From positions 7,302,330 through 7,366,329 of the forward strand of contig NC_092702.1 in NCBI RefSeq assembly GCF_964275005.1: a stretch of 64,000 bases of DNA. The letters run 5' to 3'. The position numbers and the translations under genes were made by a program. Below the pieces are notes generated by a model. The model did not search any database, was not told the DNA's origin, and saw only the letters and a program-made list of their open reading frames with translations. The DNA comes from Diadema setosum. Lineage: Eukaryota > Echinodermata > Echinoidea > Diadematoida > Diadematidae. This document shows positions 1-12,400 of this stretch, in pieces; within the stretch, counting starts at the first letter, position 1, and each line of letters begins with the position of its first letter.

Positions 1-393
1 GGATGGCCATGCAGAGATTACACTGGATGAGGATGGCCTTCCTGTCATTACACCTGCCGAACCTCACAGGGAGGAGCAGAGCAGGACCAGGGTCCTGAGG
101 AAGCAGGTCCTGGTCTCCATCGATATGGAGCAATGGAAGGTTAGTCCTTGCTCTGATGAGAGTTTACAGAAGCAAATGCAACATGATTTGTTTTGGGGCA
201 AATACACAATAATTATGAACATAAATAAGAATCTGGTGAAGGAGAAAGCACATCAAAATTAAGAGACTGTTTTCTTCACGACTTAACCCCCCCCCCCCCC
301 CTTTTATTCCACTTTTATTTTCAGAAATTGATCGAGGCATTTGAAATCACAGAGGCACTAATACCTGGAGAAGAGCAAAACGGGCATATTTGA
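1..393 (+). CDS. 3' end of an unidentified gene (last two coding exons)
   Basis: Two exons join in phase 0. The first runs from the window edge to 139 and reads in the second frame; it ends in AAG before a GTTAGT donor. After a 185-bp intron with a long C tract, a pyrimidine-rich acceptor (TTTTCAG) opens the last exon at 325, which stops with TGA at 391-393. The visible 68 residues are acidic then basic (motifs DEDGLPVITP, LRKQVLVSIDMEQWKK) and end EEQNGHI. I do not recognise the family. The upstream part lies outside the window. A possible poly(A) signal AATAAA is at about 1773. The splice pattern and clean stop make a real gene likely; its function cannot be told from this tail. Confidence 0.6.
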
Positions 394-2691
394 GTCCTAT
401 CCAGCATCTTCGCTCCACTCTACTCAGCTCCCCACTTTGGGTAAAGGTCAGCGGCCACACATTCCTTCTGACATTCAAAGTTTGTGCCATCTTAACTCTG
501 AGCAGCTGATTGAAGAGGTGTGTCCGTCTCTTTATATGAATGTTTCGTCAGCAAGCCAAGGAGTACTGATGCTTGGACTTGGTTGCTCCCCATACTCCAC
601 TTGTAATGAGAGTGTTTGTATACATCATGCTGTTTTAAGCAGCAGGACATTCCTCTTCTTTGCATATTTTGTTGTTGCTGATTTTTATGTGCTTCTGTTA
701 CAATGCAGGAGTGTGAGATAGGGTAGTTTGTTTGTTTGTTTGTTTTTTTCTACCATGGTTACATGTTCTATTTTAGAAACAAACTGTGTTCAATGAATCA
801 AAAGGAGAAGTCAATGGCAATAGGGTTTGTCTGTGTACATTCTGCCCTTGGGAAAGGGCTTGGTAAGCTTTAGAGTTTCTTTCTATATTGCAAGTATTAT
901 TGTCATTGTTGTATTATTGTCAGTAGTAGTGAGAAACTCCTCTCTAAAAATGCAAATGTGTATCCACTGTGACCATTGCAGTCTACTGTCAGAATAGTGC
1001 TCTTTTGCCCATCAGTAACATGGTACTATTTGTAGAAATCTGACGCATTTTCCCCCACTTTTGTTGATACTTGTTAAACAATATGTTAAGAGCCGCTCTT
1101 GGACATATTAATTGTGCCTTAATCATACCACATCGCTTGTGCCTTATTAGAATCATAGCACATTGTGTGCACATTCTATATGTGAACAGAAAGTTGTACA
1201 TACCGTCTTTTCGTAGTTGTGTTTTCTTTTTCATAAAAATTAATAGTGGTAGTACAGTCATCACTAGTTTGAGCACACAATGCAGTATATTATGTGATGT
1301 AGAGTCGATATTATGACAGTTTCTTCCCATTCGAAGTTAAAGTGTGGTAAACTTTTGCTGTAGTCGACATTAGATAAGTCAACACACTGCATAATAGCTG
1401 ATGCAATGAAAAAAGCCCTGATATATTTTCCAGTGAAATTCTTTGTGTAGGTCAACGTTTACAAGTGAACAGATCAGCCTGTGTCAGCATGATTTTTTGG
1501 TTACAACTGGGAAAATCCTGTGTTGTGTCAAATGGTATTTTTTACTGTGATGAAAATAGAAGACATGAAAGTGAACTTACCGAAGTGTAACATACTACAA
1601 GACAAAAATGGCTGACTCATCAGCAGTATGATCCAATTATAAGCAATGTCAATTCATTACATGTAGTACATTGTAAGTGTTGCTTGTCCACTGAAAAAAA
1701 AAAAAGTTAATAAGCAGTGTATACATTAAAATCATTCTCGTTGCACGAGTGTAAATGTGCCAGAAAACTCAAAATAAAAGCTCTACAGCCATTTGCATTC
1801 TTTCAGTATGAAGAGGCATTGGGGAAAATCTGTTTAATGTACTATCTGAAAATATAAAATTTGCAAACCCCAGCAGAGTTAGGAATAGCTGCAGCAGAAA
1901 GCATTGTGTACTACAGTAGGAATTTTTTTTTTTATCAATTTATTTTTTAGTGGGTTCATATACAGCAAAATTGCTCTGAAGGTAAAATGTTAAAACCCAA
2001 GTTATTAATTAGAAATTAGTTAAGAAAGTAATGCAGAACAAGATGATGGTAAACATAAGTGCTGGTCATTACAGTCATTATTTCTGTTATTATTCTTTTA
2101 ATATTGGTGTTGCTATACTTGTGTTGTTCTGGGTATTATTTTCATTTACACTGCCCGATGCATAGATCCCCGTGTTGTATGGCCTGTGTCCATCAACTTA
2201 TCAAGATTATGCCTGTTAGCACCATTGATAATAATATTGATATTGAGCAAGTAGTCTACATGAACTACATGTATACCTGTATCTCCACAACCCTTCTTTA
2301 AAAGTGCACCATCGATATGCAGTACTATTTTGTGGTTGATTGATTAAGATTTCTGCATGAACTTCTCTGGCATTTTACCATTCATGTAATCACAGCTATT
2401 TGTAGTTCAACACGTAATGTTCTCTGTTGCATTGTACGAGTGTGTGTTGAAACAGCTCATTTCACGTGGCAATGTACAGTACTAAATATTCAGGATTTAA
2501 ATTGCAGCTTTCCAGCAAGTGTTATCACAGTTGCATAGCCTACAAATTAGATGTACAATGTAAATGTATTGCATTTGTTCTGCATGTTGTTGCTACTAAA
2601 TTGTATGATTGTAAAGCATAAGTAGTTAAACTTGCCTCTGTATGTCATGCACAACAGGAAAACCTGCAGGAATTATTAGCCAAAGAAATCT
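394..2691. other. 3' UTR and intergenic DNA, no gene seen
   Basis: After the stop at 393 the sequence is AT-rich with scattered short open frames that have no coding character. AATAAA at about 1773 could end the upstream transcript. Short T, A and GTTT runs occur (for example 725-750). Nothing else is supported here. Confidence 0.5.
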
Positions 2692-3025
2692 CTAATAAAA
2701 AAGAATTTCATTAGTTCACAATCAGAAATCTATTTACCCTGTGTGAGCTTTCGCCTACTGTTTTCTGCAGGCTTCTTCAGACTGGCGTTGACATGCAGTA
2801 GATGGGGTATCGGCAGTCTTTACAGTCCGAGATGATGAAGTTTGACGTGGGGCAATACAAGTTATCTTCAGCATACATTCCCATTCTCTCGGACTGTAAG
2901 ACTGCCGATACCCATCTACAGTGAGTCAACGCCAGTCTGAAGAAGCCTGCAGATAACAGTAGGTGAAAGCTCGCACAAGGTAAATAGATTTTTGATTGTG
3001 AACTAGTGAAAATTGGTTTTATTAG
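2692..3025. repeat. 334-bp near-perfect palindrome (fold-back MITE)
   Basis: The left arm (2692 on) and the right arm (to 3025) are inverted copies centred at about 2858. Matching pairs include TTAGTTCACAATC with GATTGTGAACTAG, and CTTCTTCAGACTGGCGTTGAC-type sequence with its complement near 2925-2950. The arms are about 140-150 bp around a short loop. There is no open frame. This is the layout of a fold-back non-autonomous DNA element. I could not assign a superfamily, and no target duplication is obvious. Confidence 0.8.
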
Positions 3026-3044
3026 TGAAGTTGAAGATATATAG

Positions 3045-3140
3045 GTGATAATTTGGGGACCTGAATTTTTACTTCGTTGTAACAAGAATTTCATTATAAC
3101 TATGCTTGTTACAGTATAACAGGAGTGCACCGTACACAGG
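3045..3140. repeat. Dispersed repeat fragment, pogo/Tigger-like end
   Basis: The stretch with GGGGACCTGAATTTTTACTT, GTTGTAACAAG and GTATAACAGGAGTGCAC recurs, diverged, at 54945-55035 and, inverted, at 61372-61560. Words of the type GTTATAACAGG are typical of pogo/Tigger-like terminal sequence. The assignment is by resemblance only. Confidence 0.5.
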
Positions 3141-3820
3141 AACTACCAGTACTGAGTATCAGTTCCTGTATTTGCAGTTATGTTTCAAGCAACTGATATG
3201 CTCAAAGCTGATTGGTTGTTAGTCAGCTGCTACCATGGAAACCAACATCAGTGTATGCTGCATTTTTAAATAAATTCCAGATATCTCACTTACAAAGCTT
3301 AATGCAAGAGAGGAATATAGAATCAAACAAAGAAAAAATCAATGGAGTTTCTGCATCCCAACCCAGTGAAGTTGTGCAAGAGTTGCTTGTATGTACATGT
3401 GTAAATATGCATATCATATTTATCTAGTGCTTAGAAATGTATAATTGTTATATACACCTGTACATGTATTTATTGTCATCATAAGTTCAAAAAAAAAATA
3501 AATTCTTTTGATTACTGAGAAGCTTTGATAACACAAGATAGTGAACTATTGATTAATTATGGAATACTGAGTGGATATTTTCGCATGAGTAATTTTTTTG
3601 CGCTCAGCTGGGTAAGATGGATTTCGCGTGTTTTTAATTCCGTGGAATGAAGACGTTAACTTCTGGAACATATGACATGCAAAAATATTTGCATGCTTTT
3701 ATTTTCACGCTACAAATGTAGCATCTGGTTGCGTGAAATGCGCGGAAATTTACACTTTTACATAAGAGGTTTTTGTGAGCTCTTCTTAAACTCATTCAGA
3801 CAAGTGAAATACCTTCTTTA
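3141..3820. other. Intergenic, no gene seen
   Basis: AT-rich DNA with short unsupported open frames. It leads into the Helitron-like element at 3821. Confidence 0.4.
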
Positions 3821-5139
3821 TACCCCCGCCAAACGAAGTTTGAAGGGGGTATATAGGAATCAGCGGACGGTCGGTCGGGCGGTCGGTCCGTTGCAAATCT
3901 TGCGTCGCGAACTACTTCCTCAGTTTTCAACCGATTCCCATAAAACTTGGCACAGATGTGTGCCTTGGGTTGTAGATGTGCAAGACATATTTTTTGACAG
4001 TACCCAAAAGTACGTTGCCATGGTAACGGCATATTATGGGCAAAAATGGGTACAAATCTTGCGTCGCGAACTACTTCCTCAGTTTTCAACCGATTCCCAT
4101 AAAACTTGGCACAGATGTGTGCCTTGGGTTGTAGATGTGCAAGACGTATTTTTTGACAGTACCCAAAAGTACGTTGCCATGGTAACGGCATATTATGGGC
4201 AAAAATGGGTACAAATCTTGCGTCGCGAACTACTTCCTCAGTTTTCAACCGATTCCCATAAAACTTGGCACAGATGTGTGCCTTGGGTTGTAGATGTGCA
4301 AGACGTATTTTTTGACAGTACTCAAAAGTACGTTGCCATGGTAACGGCATATTATGGGCAAAAATGGGTACAAATCTTGCATCGCGAACTACTTCCTCAG
4401 TTTTCAACCGATTCCCATAAAACTTGGCACAGATGTGTGCCTTGGGTTGTAGATGTGCAAGACGTATTTTTTGACAGTACCCAAAAGTACGTTGCCATGG
4501 TAACGGCATATTATGGGCAAAAATGGGTACAAATCTTGCGTCGCGAACTCCTCCCACAGTTTTTGATCAATTTTTATGAAATTAGGTACAGATGTTCATC
4601 TGAATATGTTAATGTGCAAGACACATATTTCCGCAGTGGCAGAAAGTGCGTTGCCGTGGTAACGGCATGTTATTGGTAAAATATAGGGCAAAATGCTTCA
4701 TGGCAAAACTGCTTCATCAGTGTTCTTCCAATTCTCATGGAATTCATATTGAATGTTTGTCTTAGGATATAGGTCAGCATGACACATTTCTTGACAGTGA
4801 CAAAAAGTATGTTGCCATGGTAACAGCTCACATATTATGAGCCAAAATGATGGAAAATTTTGTGTTGCAAACTACTTCCTCAGTTTTTGCCCAATTTCCA
4901 TGAAACTTGGTACAGATGTGTGCCTTTGGTTGTAGATGTGCAAGACGCATTTTTCGACAGTACCCGAAAGTACGTTGCCATGGTAACAGCATATTAATGC
5001 CAGAAGATCAAGGAAAGATCTTGCGGATTTAACTACTTCCTCAGTTTTTTGACCAAAGCTTATCAAATGTTGTTTTGACCAAAGCTTATGAAATGTTGTT
5101 TGGCGGGGGTATAACCAGTCGCTGTAGCGACATTTCTAG
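3821..5139 (+). mobile_element. Helentron/Helitron-like non-autonomous element 1
   Basis: The element begins at TACCCCCGCCAAAC and has the inverted copy GTTTGGCGGGGGTATA at 5099-5114. These are followed by a hairpin, GTCGC-TGTA-GCGAC (5118-5131), and then ATTTCTAG before TT. Subterminal inverted repeats, a 3' hairpin and a CTAG terminus are hallmarks of Helitron/Helentron elements. The same tail occurs in reverse at 34289 and a related one at 61281-61306. Near the 5' side is a GGTCGGTCGGGCGGTCGG tract. The centre is a 159-bp minisatellite. It has no coding capacity for Rep/helicase, so it would be mobilised in trans. Confidence 0.7.
3894..4690. repeat. 159-bp tandem repeat (minisatellite) inside Helentron-like element 1
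   Basis: Units start at 3894, 4053, 4212, 4371 and 4530, each exactly 159 bp. The first four are nearly identical and the fifth is diverged; weaker copies continue to about 5050. Because 159 is divisible by three, open frames run through the array on both strands (335 codons forward, 253 reverse). They are repeat artefacts: both strands are open at once and the frames have no recognisable domain. Confidence 0.9.
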
Positions 5140-5281
5140 TTACATATTGAAATTTTGTCATATCGGGGTTTGTAAAAAAAAACAACAAACTCTTGTCTAA
5201 GGACGAGCAAAATTACTACAATGTATTATGAGAGTTTGTAACAGTGTTCTTTGTGAAGAGATTCCACTGTATGAGATCTCA

Positions 5282-5893
5282 TTAAAGGGGAAGTTTACCC
5301 AAATATACATGTGGAATGAGTGAATGATGCAATATTAGTAGAGCACATCAGTGAAAGTTTGAGGAAATCAGATAATCCATTCAAAAGTTAGGAATTTTTA
5401 ATGTTTTGGTGCTGCCATTGCTGGATGTTAAGACTTCACCGATTTGTGATGTCACTGCAGAACAATATAAAGAAAATACAAGTACATGTACAAATGTATG
5501 GAGAGAATTCTGCAAACTTTCATTTTTCTAGCATACGGAAAGTGCAATTGGCGTAAAACCCCTTTCAGAAAGCATGGGGAATAATACAGTATTACCATAC
5601 ATATATCATTAACACGTTGAGGGAATGTGTACTTTTCATTTAAAAAAAAAAATATATAAATGTATTGTAGAATTCTGTTTTTTCCCCCTATATATTATCC
5701 AGTTGTCTCACAGTGACATCACAAGCTCTTGTAGTCTCTTCATCCAGCAATGACAGCACTGAAAGTATAAAAACTCATTACTTTTGAACAGATTGTCGGA
5801 TTTTCCTCTAACTTTATTAGTTTGTTCTACTAATATTGCTACATTAATGAAATCCACATACAGTGTATACATTTTGGTGTCATTCTCTTTTAA
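5282..5893. repeat. TTAA-bounded palindromic MITE, family A copy 1
   Basis: The left arm starts TTAAAGGGGAAGTTTACCC at 5282. The right arm ends CTTTTAA at 5893. The arms carry inverted copies of CAATATTAGTAGA and GATGTCACTG, and of CATTGCTGGATG with CATCCAGCAATG. The same arms occur in the copy at 17601-18175. The non-palindromic middle has short A/T tracts. TTAA at both ends fits a piggyBac/Kolobok-type target site; this is inference. Confidence 0.75.
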
Positions 5894-8800
5894 TAAATCT
5901 ATTCCATGAGAAAATTGCTGCGAATAGAGGCAGCAACATTGAACTCGGGCACACAGACACAACTAACAAGTAAATACATGTAGGCTGTTGTACACAAGGT
6001 ATGTTCAAAATACACACTTTTATTGGCAAACTGAGTATTGATACTAAAAGATATCTTAAACCAACCAAGACCATACTCATTATCCTTTGAGACTTTGAAA
6101 TGAAGGAGGCACAGTTGAATGAATGCATAGTCCCCCCCCCCCCCCCAGTAATCACCATACAAAATGTACACTGATATCTCCACCTTGCTTGTGGAGGCAA
6201 CTCTGGATACTGCAAAACTAAAGCCTCGGCAGCCAGTAACATATATCTAACAATGATACAGAGTGCACACATGTATATATTATATTCTTTGATAAGAGAC
6301 AAAGAGTTACAACAAAATCTCAGTACATTAAATCAAGCAATCCCTCTTTGGTTTTCACACACACACACACACACATTCTTATGTGATGCTTACGGTCATA
6401 TGATTGTTTGGGCACGTTCCATTATTTGTTTCTGGAAAAAAAAAAAAAAAATACAGTGAAACCCCGTTATAACGAGGTCCGTGGGACCGGCGATATTACC
6501 TCGTTATAACCAGTACCTCATTATAACCGTACGCATCAAAAAACAAAGAAAAACATGTACATACATGTATAATTTATCTAATAAACCAATTGAAAATGAA
6601 AAAAAAAATACTTCAATTTAGTTATGCAAAAAAATCAGGTTTCTTGTAGTCTAGAGGTGCATACATATTGAACAATTGAGGATGCATGTAAAAAATTTTC
6701 ACATTTTTCCATTTGAATGAGTTAAAACCACCTATGGTGGGTTTTGTCACTAGCATGCCAGATCAACCAATATAATTCTCACCTGTCTTACCAGTCTTAC
6801 CTTTTATTCACAGTATATGACTAATGAGGCAAAGTTGTACTGATATACATGTACACATATTTCAGCTTAGCTTTACACAAAAGCTAGTTTTGTGTGTGTC
6901 TGTGTCTGTGTCCGGAGTTTGGCTAAATTTTCTTGAGTTGGACAGCAACTTGAATCTAAAAAAAGAAAAAAAAAAACTACAAAAGGAAAAGACAAGTCTG
7001 TATGTCATATCTTTCTCGCACCATAGCACGCATGATTACATAAGAGATCTGTAATCATAATTATCACATCTCATTACATTCACAACAAAATAATGTAAAA
7101 GTGGAGATTTTCACACAAGTTTTTTTGCAGGGTCTTATTCCACGCAATGAAAATGTAAAACAGTATTTTGTAAAAACAAGCAAACAAATTTGTATGCCTT
7201 TATTTTCTTGCTAGTTTCACATCGCGTGAAATGTGCAACAAATTCCACACCGCAAAGTTGGAAGAGGTATGAAAAAAAAAAAAAAACTACAAACAAAATC
7301 TCAAATATACCCAATAATACCAGCTGCACTGCATCATTGATTTCATCTTGTAACTGTGTTTGGCAAATTTTGGCAAATCGTCAAGATAGCAAAAACAAAA
7401 TGCATGTACAATGTACAATATTTGCGATGAAAGGTTACCTATACAAAAGATATGTATACATGTACATGTACATGTGCATGTATTTAAAAACACTGTATAT
7501 TAGACTCATATACACATGTAGCAGAATAATTATTATTACAATGCGTACCTATATGTACACACTTTCCAAAACCTTTAAACCCCTTCAAAAAGATGCTGAA
7601 AACCAATTCAAATCCACAGAGATAAGACATGTATGCAAAAGAGAGACAATTTAATTTCCATCAGTGATCACATTATATGTTCACTTCTCATGATTAAAAT
7701 AAGTGCAAAAGTTTCGATTATATCACACTGTGATTACATAATCTTGAGCCTAAGCCTTTGCATTATGACATTTATAAGCACAAATCTGGAAATATCACTG
7801 TCGGGGCATGACACAAATTTCATGTGTCCTTAACTGAGGAATACATATTCATGCCAAAATTTTGATGATGTTGAAGATGCTGAGAACTGTAAAATGTATT
7901 CAAAAAAAAAATAATAATTGTCCAAATTCTATACAATGTACCTTAAAACTCACATTTTCCTGTAGAAACAGTCAGTTTGTGTAATTCAATCGCATTTCTT
8001 TTCACAAATTGAATTATTGAATATAAGAATGGCCCAACTTCAAACTTGGCTATTACATGTATCATTACAGACTGCTTGCAAGGTAATGCAAATATAGATA
8101 AAATTACTGTTTTACATTTCAGTTTGTATACAATTCCCACAACTGAAAATAAAAATATTAGGATGTTATTCATTTCTTTAAAAAAAACAAAAAATTATGA
8201 GATTCTCTCTATTCACGGATGTAAAAGCGCTTGCAGAAAAATGTCTGAAAGAAAAAAAACTTAAACTTGCGTAGAAAAGTATGAAGCGCATTAAAATGTG
8301 AACATTTCAATTCATTTGAACTGGCAAAAAGTCTTGAAAGTAGGTTTGGGTCAGAATAAAAAAGCCTGAAATCAGATTAAAATCTGAACCCTCACATCCC
8401 AGTCTCTAAGACTTGGGTATTACTTCTATTCAGGTATTCAATTGTAAAGCTGATGCCAAGCAAATGTCCCAAATGCCACTCAAGCTAGATCAGATTATAC
8501 AACACCTAAAAAGAATGTAGCTATCCAACTGGTCTATTGCCCATCACGTGACTGTCAGTTAAAAGTACCATTGCATGCTGTAGTGGCTGTTAGCCGTGCA
8601 GTTTTGTTTGAGCAAAAATGGAGAGTGCATGGCTGATGTCACCAATTTCCACTGACTCCCAAATGACTTGAAGTTTTTGTTCAAATGCACAGCTCTTATG
8701 TCACAATGAACAAACATTTGCCGCGCGCAATTACAACAATTAAAAGTGCTGTCAAGTGCATACTTTTGTCTCTCATTTTTGTAAACAACTTCAACCAATC

Positions 8801-9480
8801 AGCCTTTGCTTACGTACGTAGTACTTGTACAGGGCTGACTGTGACTCTGCAGCTTCTCATTCGCCTTCACAGAAAGTGGTTGCCATTTCTGCGTTAAATA
8901 CAAGAATCTGTGAGGACCACATCTGTTGATGTCCGATGTACTGTATAAAACAAAGTGCATGGTCTTTACTCATGCAATGGAACAAGATTTTGCACATGGT
9001 GAAAGATGAGGCGGTCTTTTTAATTTGGCGAAGGTGAGTTGAATAGAGTGCCTCTATCTTTCATCTCATGCGATATCTTGTTCCATCGCACTCGTGACCA
9101 TTCACTATGTATAATAGCCCACTGGATACAGGGAACTGGGTGCCATCACTGTCAATCATGTACCGTAGGGGAATTATGACATCTTGGAGGTAATAGATTA
9201 TCACTTCAAAACTAACATCACATGGCAGATAATTATCTGATGTCACATTCTAAATTGACATCTCCCAACACTTGGAAAGGGAATAAGATCAACCTGATGA
9301 CGTGGTGTGGTATATAGTTATGGCTACATACATAATTTCAATACACACAATAGAAGGTACCGTCTACAAATGGTATTTTCACCTTGAAAGACTTCACACG
9401 TTCTGCACTGCAGCACTTCCCCTGCAAGTTTCTTACAGTCTAATTCAAGTTCCACTTTGGCTTGAAAAGTTACATGTATT
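5894..9480. other. Gene-poor stretch: microsatellites, a pogo-like end and an imperfect stem
   Basis: There is a (CA)n run near 6357-6375. At 6452-6535 GTGAAACCCCGTTATAACGA and further GTTATAACC words form a pogo/Tigger-like terminus. An imperfect inverted repeat near 8965-9105 pairs GCAATGGAACAAGAT with ATCTTGTTCCATCGC. Short open frames show no coding character. The last few hundred bases should hold the LYAR 3' UTR. Confidence 0.5.
6452..6535. repeat. Pogo/Tigger-like terminal fragment
   Basis: CAGTGAAACCCCGTTATAACG followed by repeated CTCGTTATAACC and CTCATTATAACC resembles the terminal inverted repeats of pogo/Tigger-like Tc1/mariner elements as I remember them. It sits after a 16-A run. 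I see no second terminus nearby. Confidence 0.5.
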
Positions 9481-12400
9481 TCACGTTTTCACCTTTTTCC
9501 TTTTGACAGTCTTTTTATCCGTCCCCTTCACTACCTTTTTACCAGCAAGAGCAGTATCCATCACCTCAATGATTGCAGCATCACTTTTGATTGACTTCAT
9601 CTTCTTGGGTTTCTTACTGGCTTTGACTGATCCATTCAAAACAGAGCTAGGTTTGGAGGAATTTTCACTGGTATCTGGAGGTAGCTGAACAGTGGAAGGA
9701 GATTTGCTATTTGAGGCATCAAACACAATGGCATCATCCCTTTTTTTAACCTTCACAGCCTTCTTCACTTTCGCTTTTGAAGCAGCTTTGCTTACACTTT
9801 CATTTGGCGTTGTATGGTCTTCACCTTTTTTCTTCGACTTTGGCTTCTTAGAAGTCTTCATAGATTTTTCAAGATGAACCGATTTGTCAATCGCCTTGGT
9901 CTCTTCCAATGTACCATTCACCTTTGTGTCAACGTGCGCTTTTTCCGCCTTCTTCTCCAGACTAGTAGTACTGGTTTTGGCTTTCTTTGCCTTTTCTACT
10001 TTGGGGGATTTTTTGTTTTGGGGCACTTTCACCTTTTTGGGGGAACCATTAGCCTGTATTTTTGCGTCACCACTCCCTGCGTCATCTGTCTTTATCAGAC
10101 TTGTATCTATACCAGACTTCTGGGTCTTAGCTTTCAGTTTTTTTACTTTCTTCTTTTTCTTTATGTTGTCACCAGTTGCTTCTGGAACATTATCACCTTC
10201 ATTTTCACCTTGACCTTTTTTTACCTTCTTTGATTTCTTTGCTTTTCGCTGCTCCTTTGATGGTGAAGACTTTAAGGTCTCATGGCTGACTACATTTCCC
10301 TTTGGAGAAGCACCTTTATGCTTTGCTTTCAATTTTTTCCCCTTTTTGGGAGAATGGTCCGATACTGATGCATCCGACGGTACACTGGTTGTTCCCATGT
10401 GAGATTGGACATCATTTTTCAGAGTCTTTTTGTCTGATGCTTTGCGTACCTTCTTTTTCACTTTAGGCACAGATGGATCTGCTACTTCACTCAAACCGGC
10501 CTGCAAAGTGCCAGATGCAATCGGGCTGGCCACTTCTGACCTTTTCTTTTTCACTTTCTTTACCTTCTTTCTGACAGGTTCTCCCAACGCTTTCTCACTA
10601 CTAAGTTCCGGCTCTGATACTTCCTCATGCTTACGCTTTCCTTTCTTTTTCACTTTCACCCTGGATTTATGTTTATCATCAGGACTACCAACTGCTGATG
10701 ATTCGACATTTTTTACTGCCCCCAACGATGATTTGCTTTTGGTGGTCTTTTTCCGCCCTGCTGCATCAGTATCACTACTTGCTTTCTTGTGCTTTGCTTT
10801 GCTCTCCTGTTTCCCCTTTTTCTTTTCCCTCTTCCCTGGAGGTTTCAAATAACTTTCCATGCCAGTTTGAATGTCCCTGTCCATTATTTTACTGGAAGTG
10901 TCCACGTTTTCTATCCCCTGTACACCAGTAGCTTGCTTTAAGTCTGTTGATTTCTTCTTTTTCCTCTCCTTTTTCACCTTTTTGGTCTGTTTTGCTGTGT
11001 CATCTAAAGCCTTGCTTGTCCTCTTTAATTTCTTCTTTATGGCAACATCAGCTGAAGAGATTGAATTGGCAACATTGGTCGAGAGAGCCTCTGTTGGTGA
11101 TTTACTTTTGGTGCCAAGTTCATGCTGCATATCTTCACTAGTCTTTGCCTTTGATGTTTTCTTTTTCTTTTTCTTTTTCTTCACATCCCCTCCATTAATT
11201 GCCTTGTCCCTCTTAGTTCCTTTTGACTTCTTCCTCTTCTTCTCTGCTGGCTCTGCACACTCACCATCTCCATCATTACTCCCCAGGGGTGCCTGGTTAC
11301 TAACAACAGAAGTATCCAACTCTGCCCGTTTCCTCTTCTTCCTTTTACCTTTATGTCCTTTCGCCTCAGTTGGTGAGCCTGCAGGCACCGGTTTGACGGA
11401 GGCAACTTGTGGAGAACTTGAGACTGACTTCGATGTTTTCCCATTTGTGTCACCTTCACCCCTCTTGCTCTTTGCTTTTGAAATCTTTGACTTTGCCGAC
11501 GCTGATGCTGTGGATTTTGTCAATGATTCTGATGCCTCTTTATCTTGGTCTGCCGAGGGGGCTCCGACAAGACTTCTTTGCGAAAGATCAGATTCCTTCT
11601 CCTCCTTCACTTTCTTCTTTTTGTGCTTCTTCTTTGAGGGGCCGCTCTGCTTCAGGTCCCCTTCACCACTTGACTGTTTGCCTACATCTTCCGACTGCAT
11701 TGGATCCTCTGTCTTCTTACCTTCAGCTGTGTTGGATGAGTCGACGATACCCATCACTGTTGGACCTACGGTGTCGTCATCTGCACTACCATCACCGACT
11801 GCATCACTTTCCCCTTTCGTCTTCTTGTGCTCGTCATTTGAAGGTCTTTTCTTCTTTTTCTTCTTCTTTTTTGGACTTTCTGAACCAGTCACCTGATGAT
11901 CTGTCTCACCACACTGCTGGGTATCCTCAGCTTTATCTGTGGCATTGACATCACCTTGGTTGCTAGGATCTATGACTCCTGACGATGTTGAAGATTCAGA
12001 GTTCTCATTGTTACTACCACTGGTGGCATCCTTTTCTTTTTGAGTTTTCTTGTGCTTCTCTCTCTTAGAAGATTTCTGGGTATCCTCAGCTTTATCTGTG
12101 GCATTGACATCACCTTGGTTGCTAGGATCTATGACTCCTGACGATGTTGAAGATTCAGAGTTCTCATTGTTACTACCACTGGTGGCATCCTTTTCTTTTT
12201 GAGTTTTCTTGTGCTTCTCTTTCTTAGAAGATTTCTTTTCGGTTGATGAAGACTGTGGCTCTTCTACAGTGTCCATTGTCGTGGTACTTTGTTGAGATGT
12301 CTGTAAATCACTTTGGTTGACGTCAGCAGTTGATTGAGTGGATTGGGGGTTTTCCTGAAGATGAAGCACATACACAAGAAACTCAACAACAACAGAGAAA

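Noticed and set aside
3672..4679. 335-codon repeat protein (plus) and 253-codon protein (minus)
   Set aside because: Both are the same 159-bp minisatellite read on opposite strands inside a Helitron-like element.
10871..11896. 341-codon plus-strand protein opposite LYAR
   Set aside because: Phe/Ser/Leu-rich sequence is the antisense of Lys/Glu/Ser-rich LYAR codons. The minus-strand frame has the family motifs and splicing.
3894..12235. Shared 159-bp period of the Helentron minisatellite and the LYAR duplication
   Set aside because: The sequences are unrelated; the equal length is coincidence.
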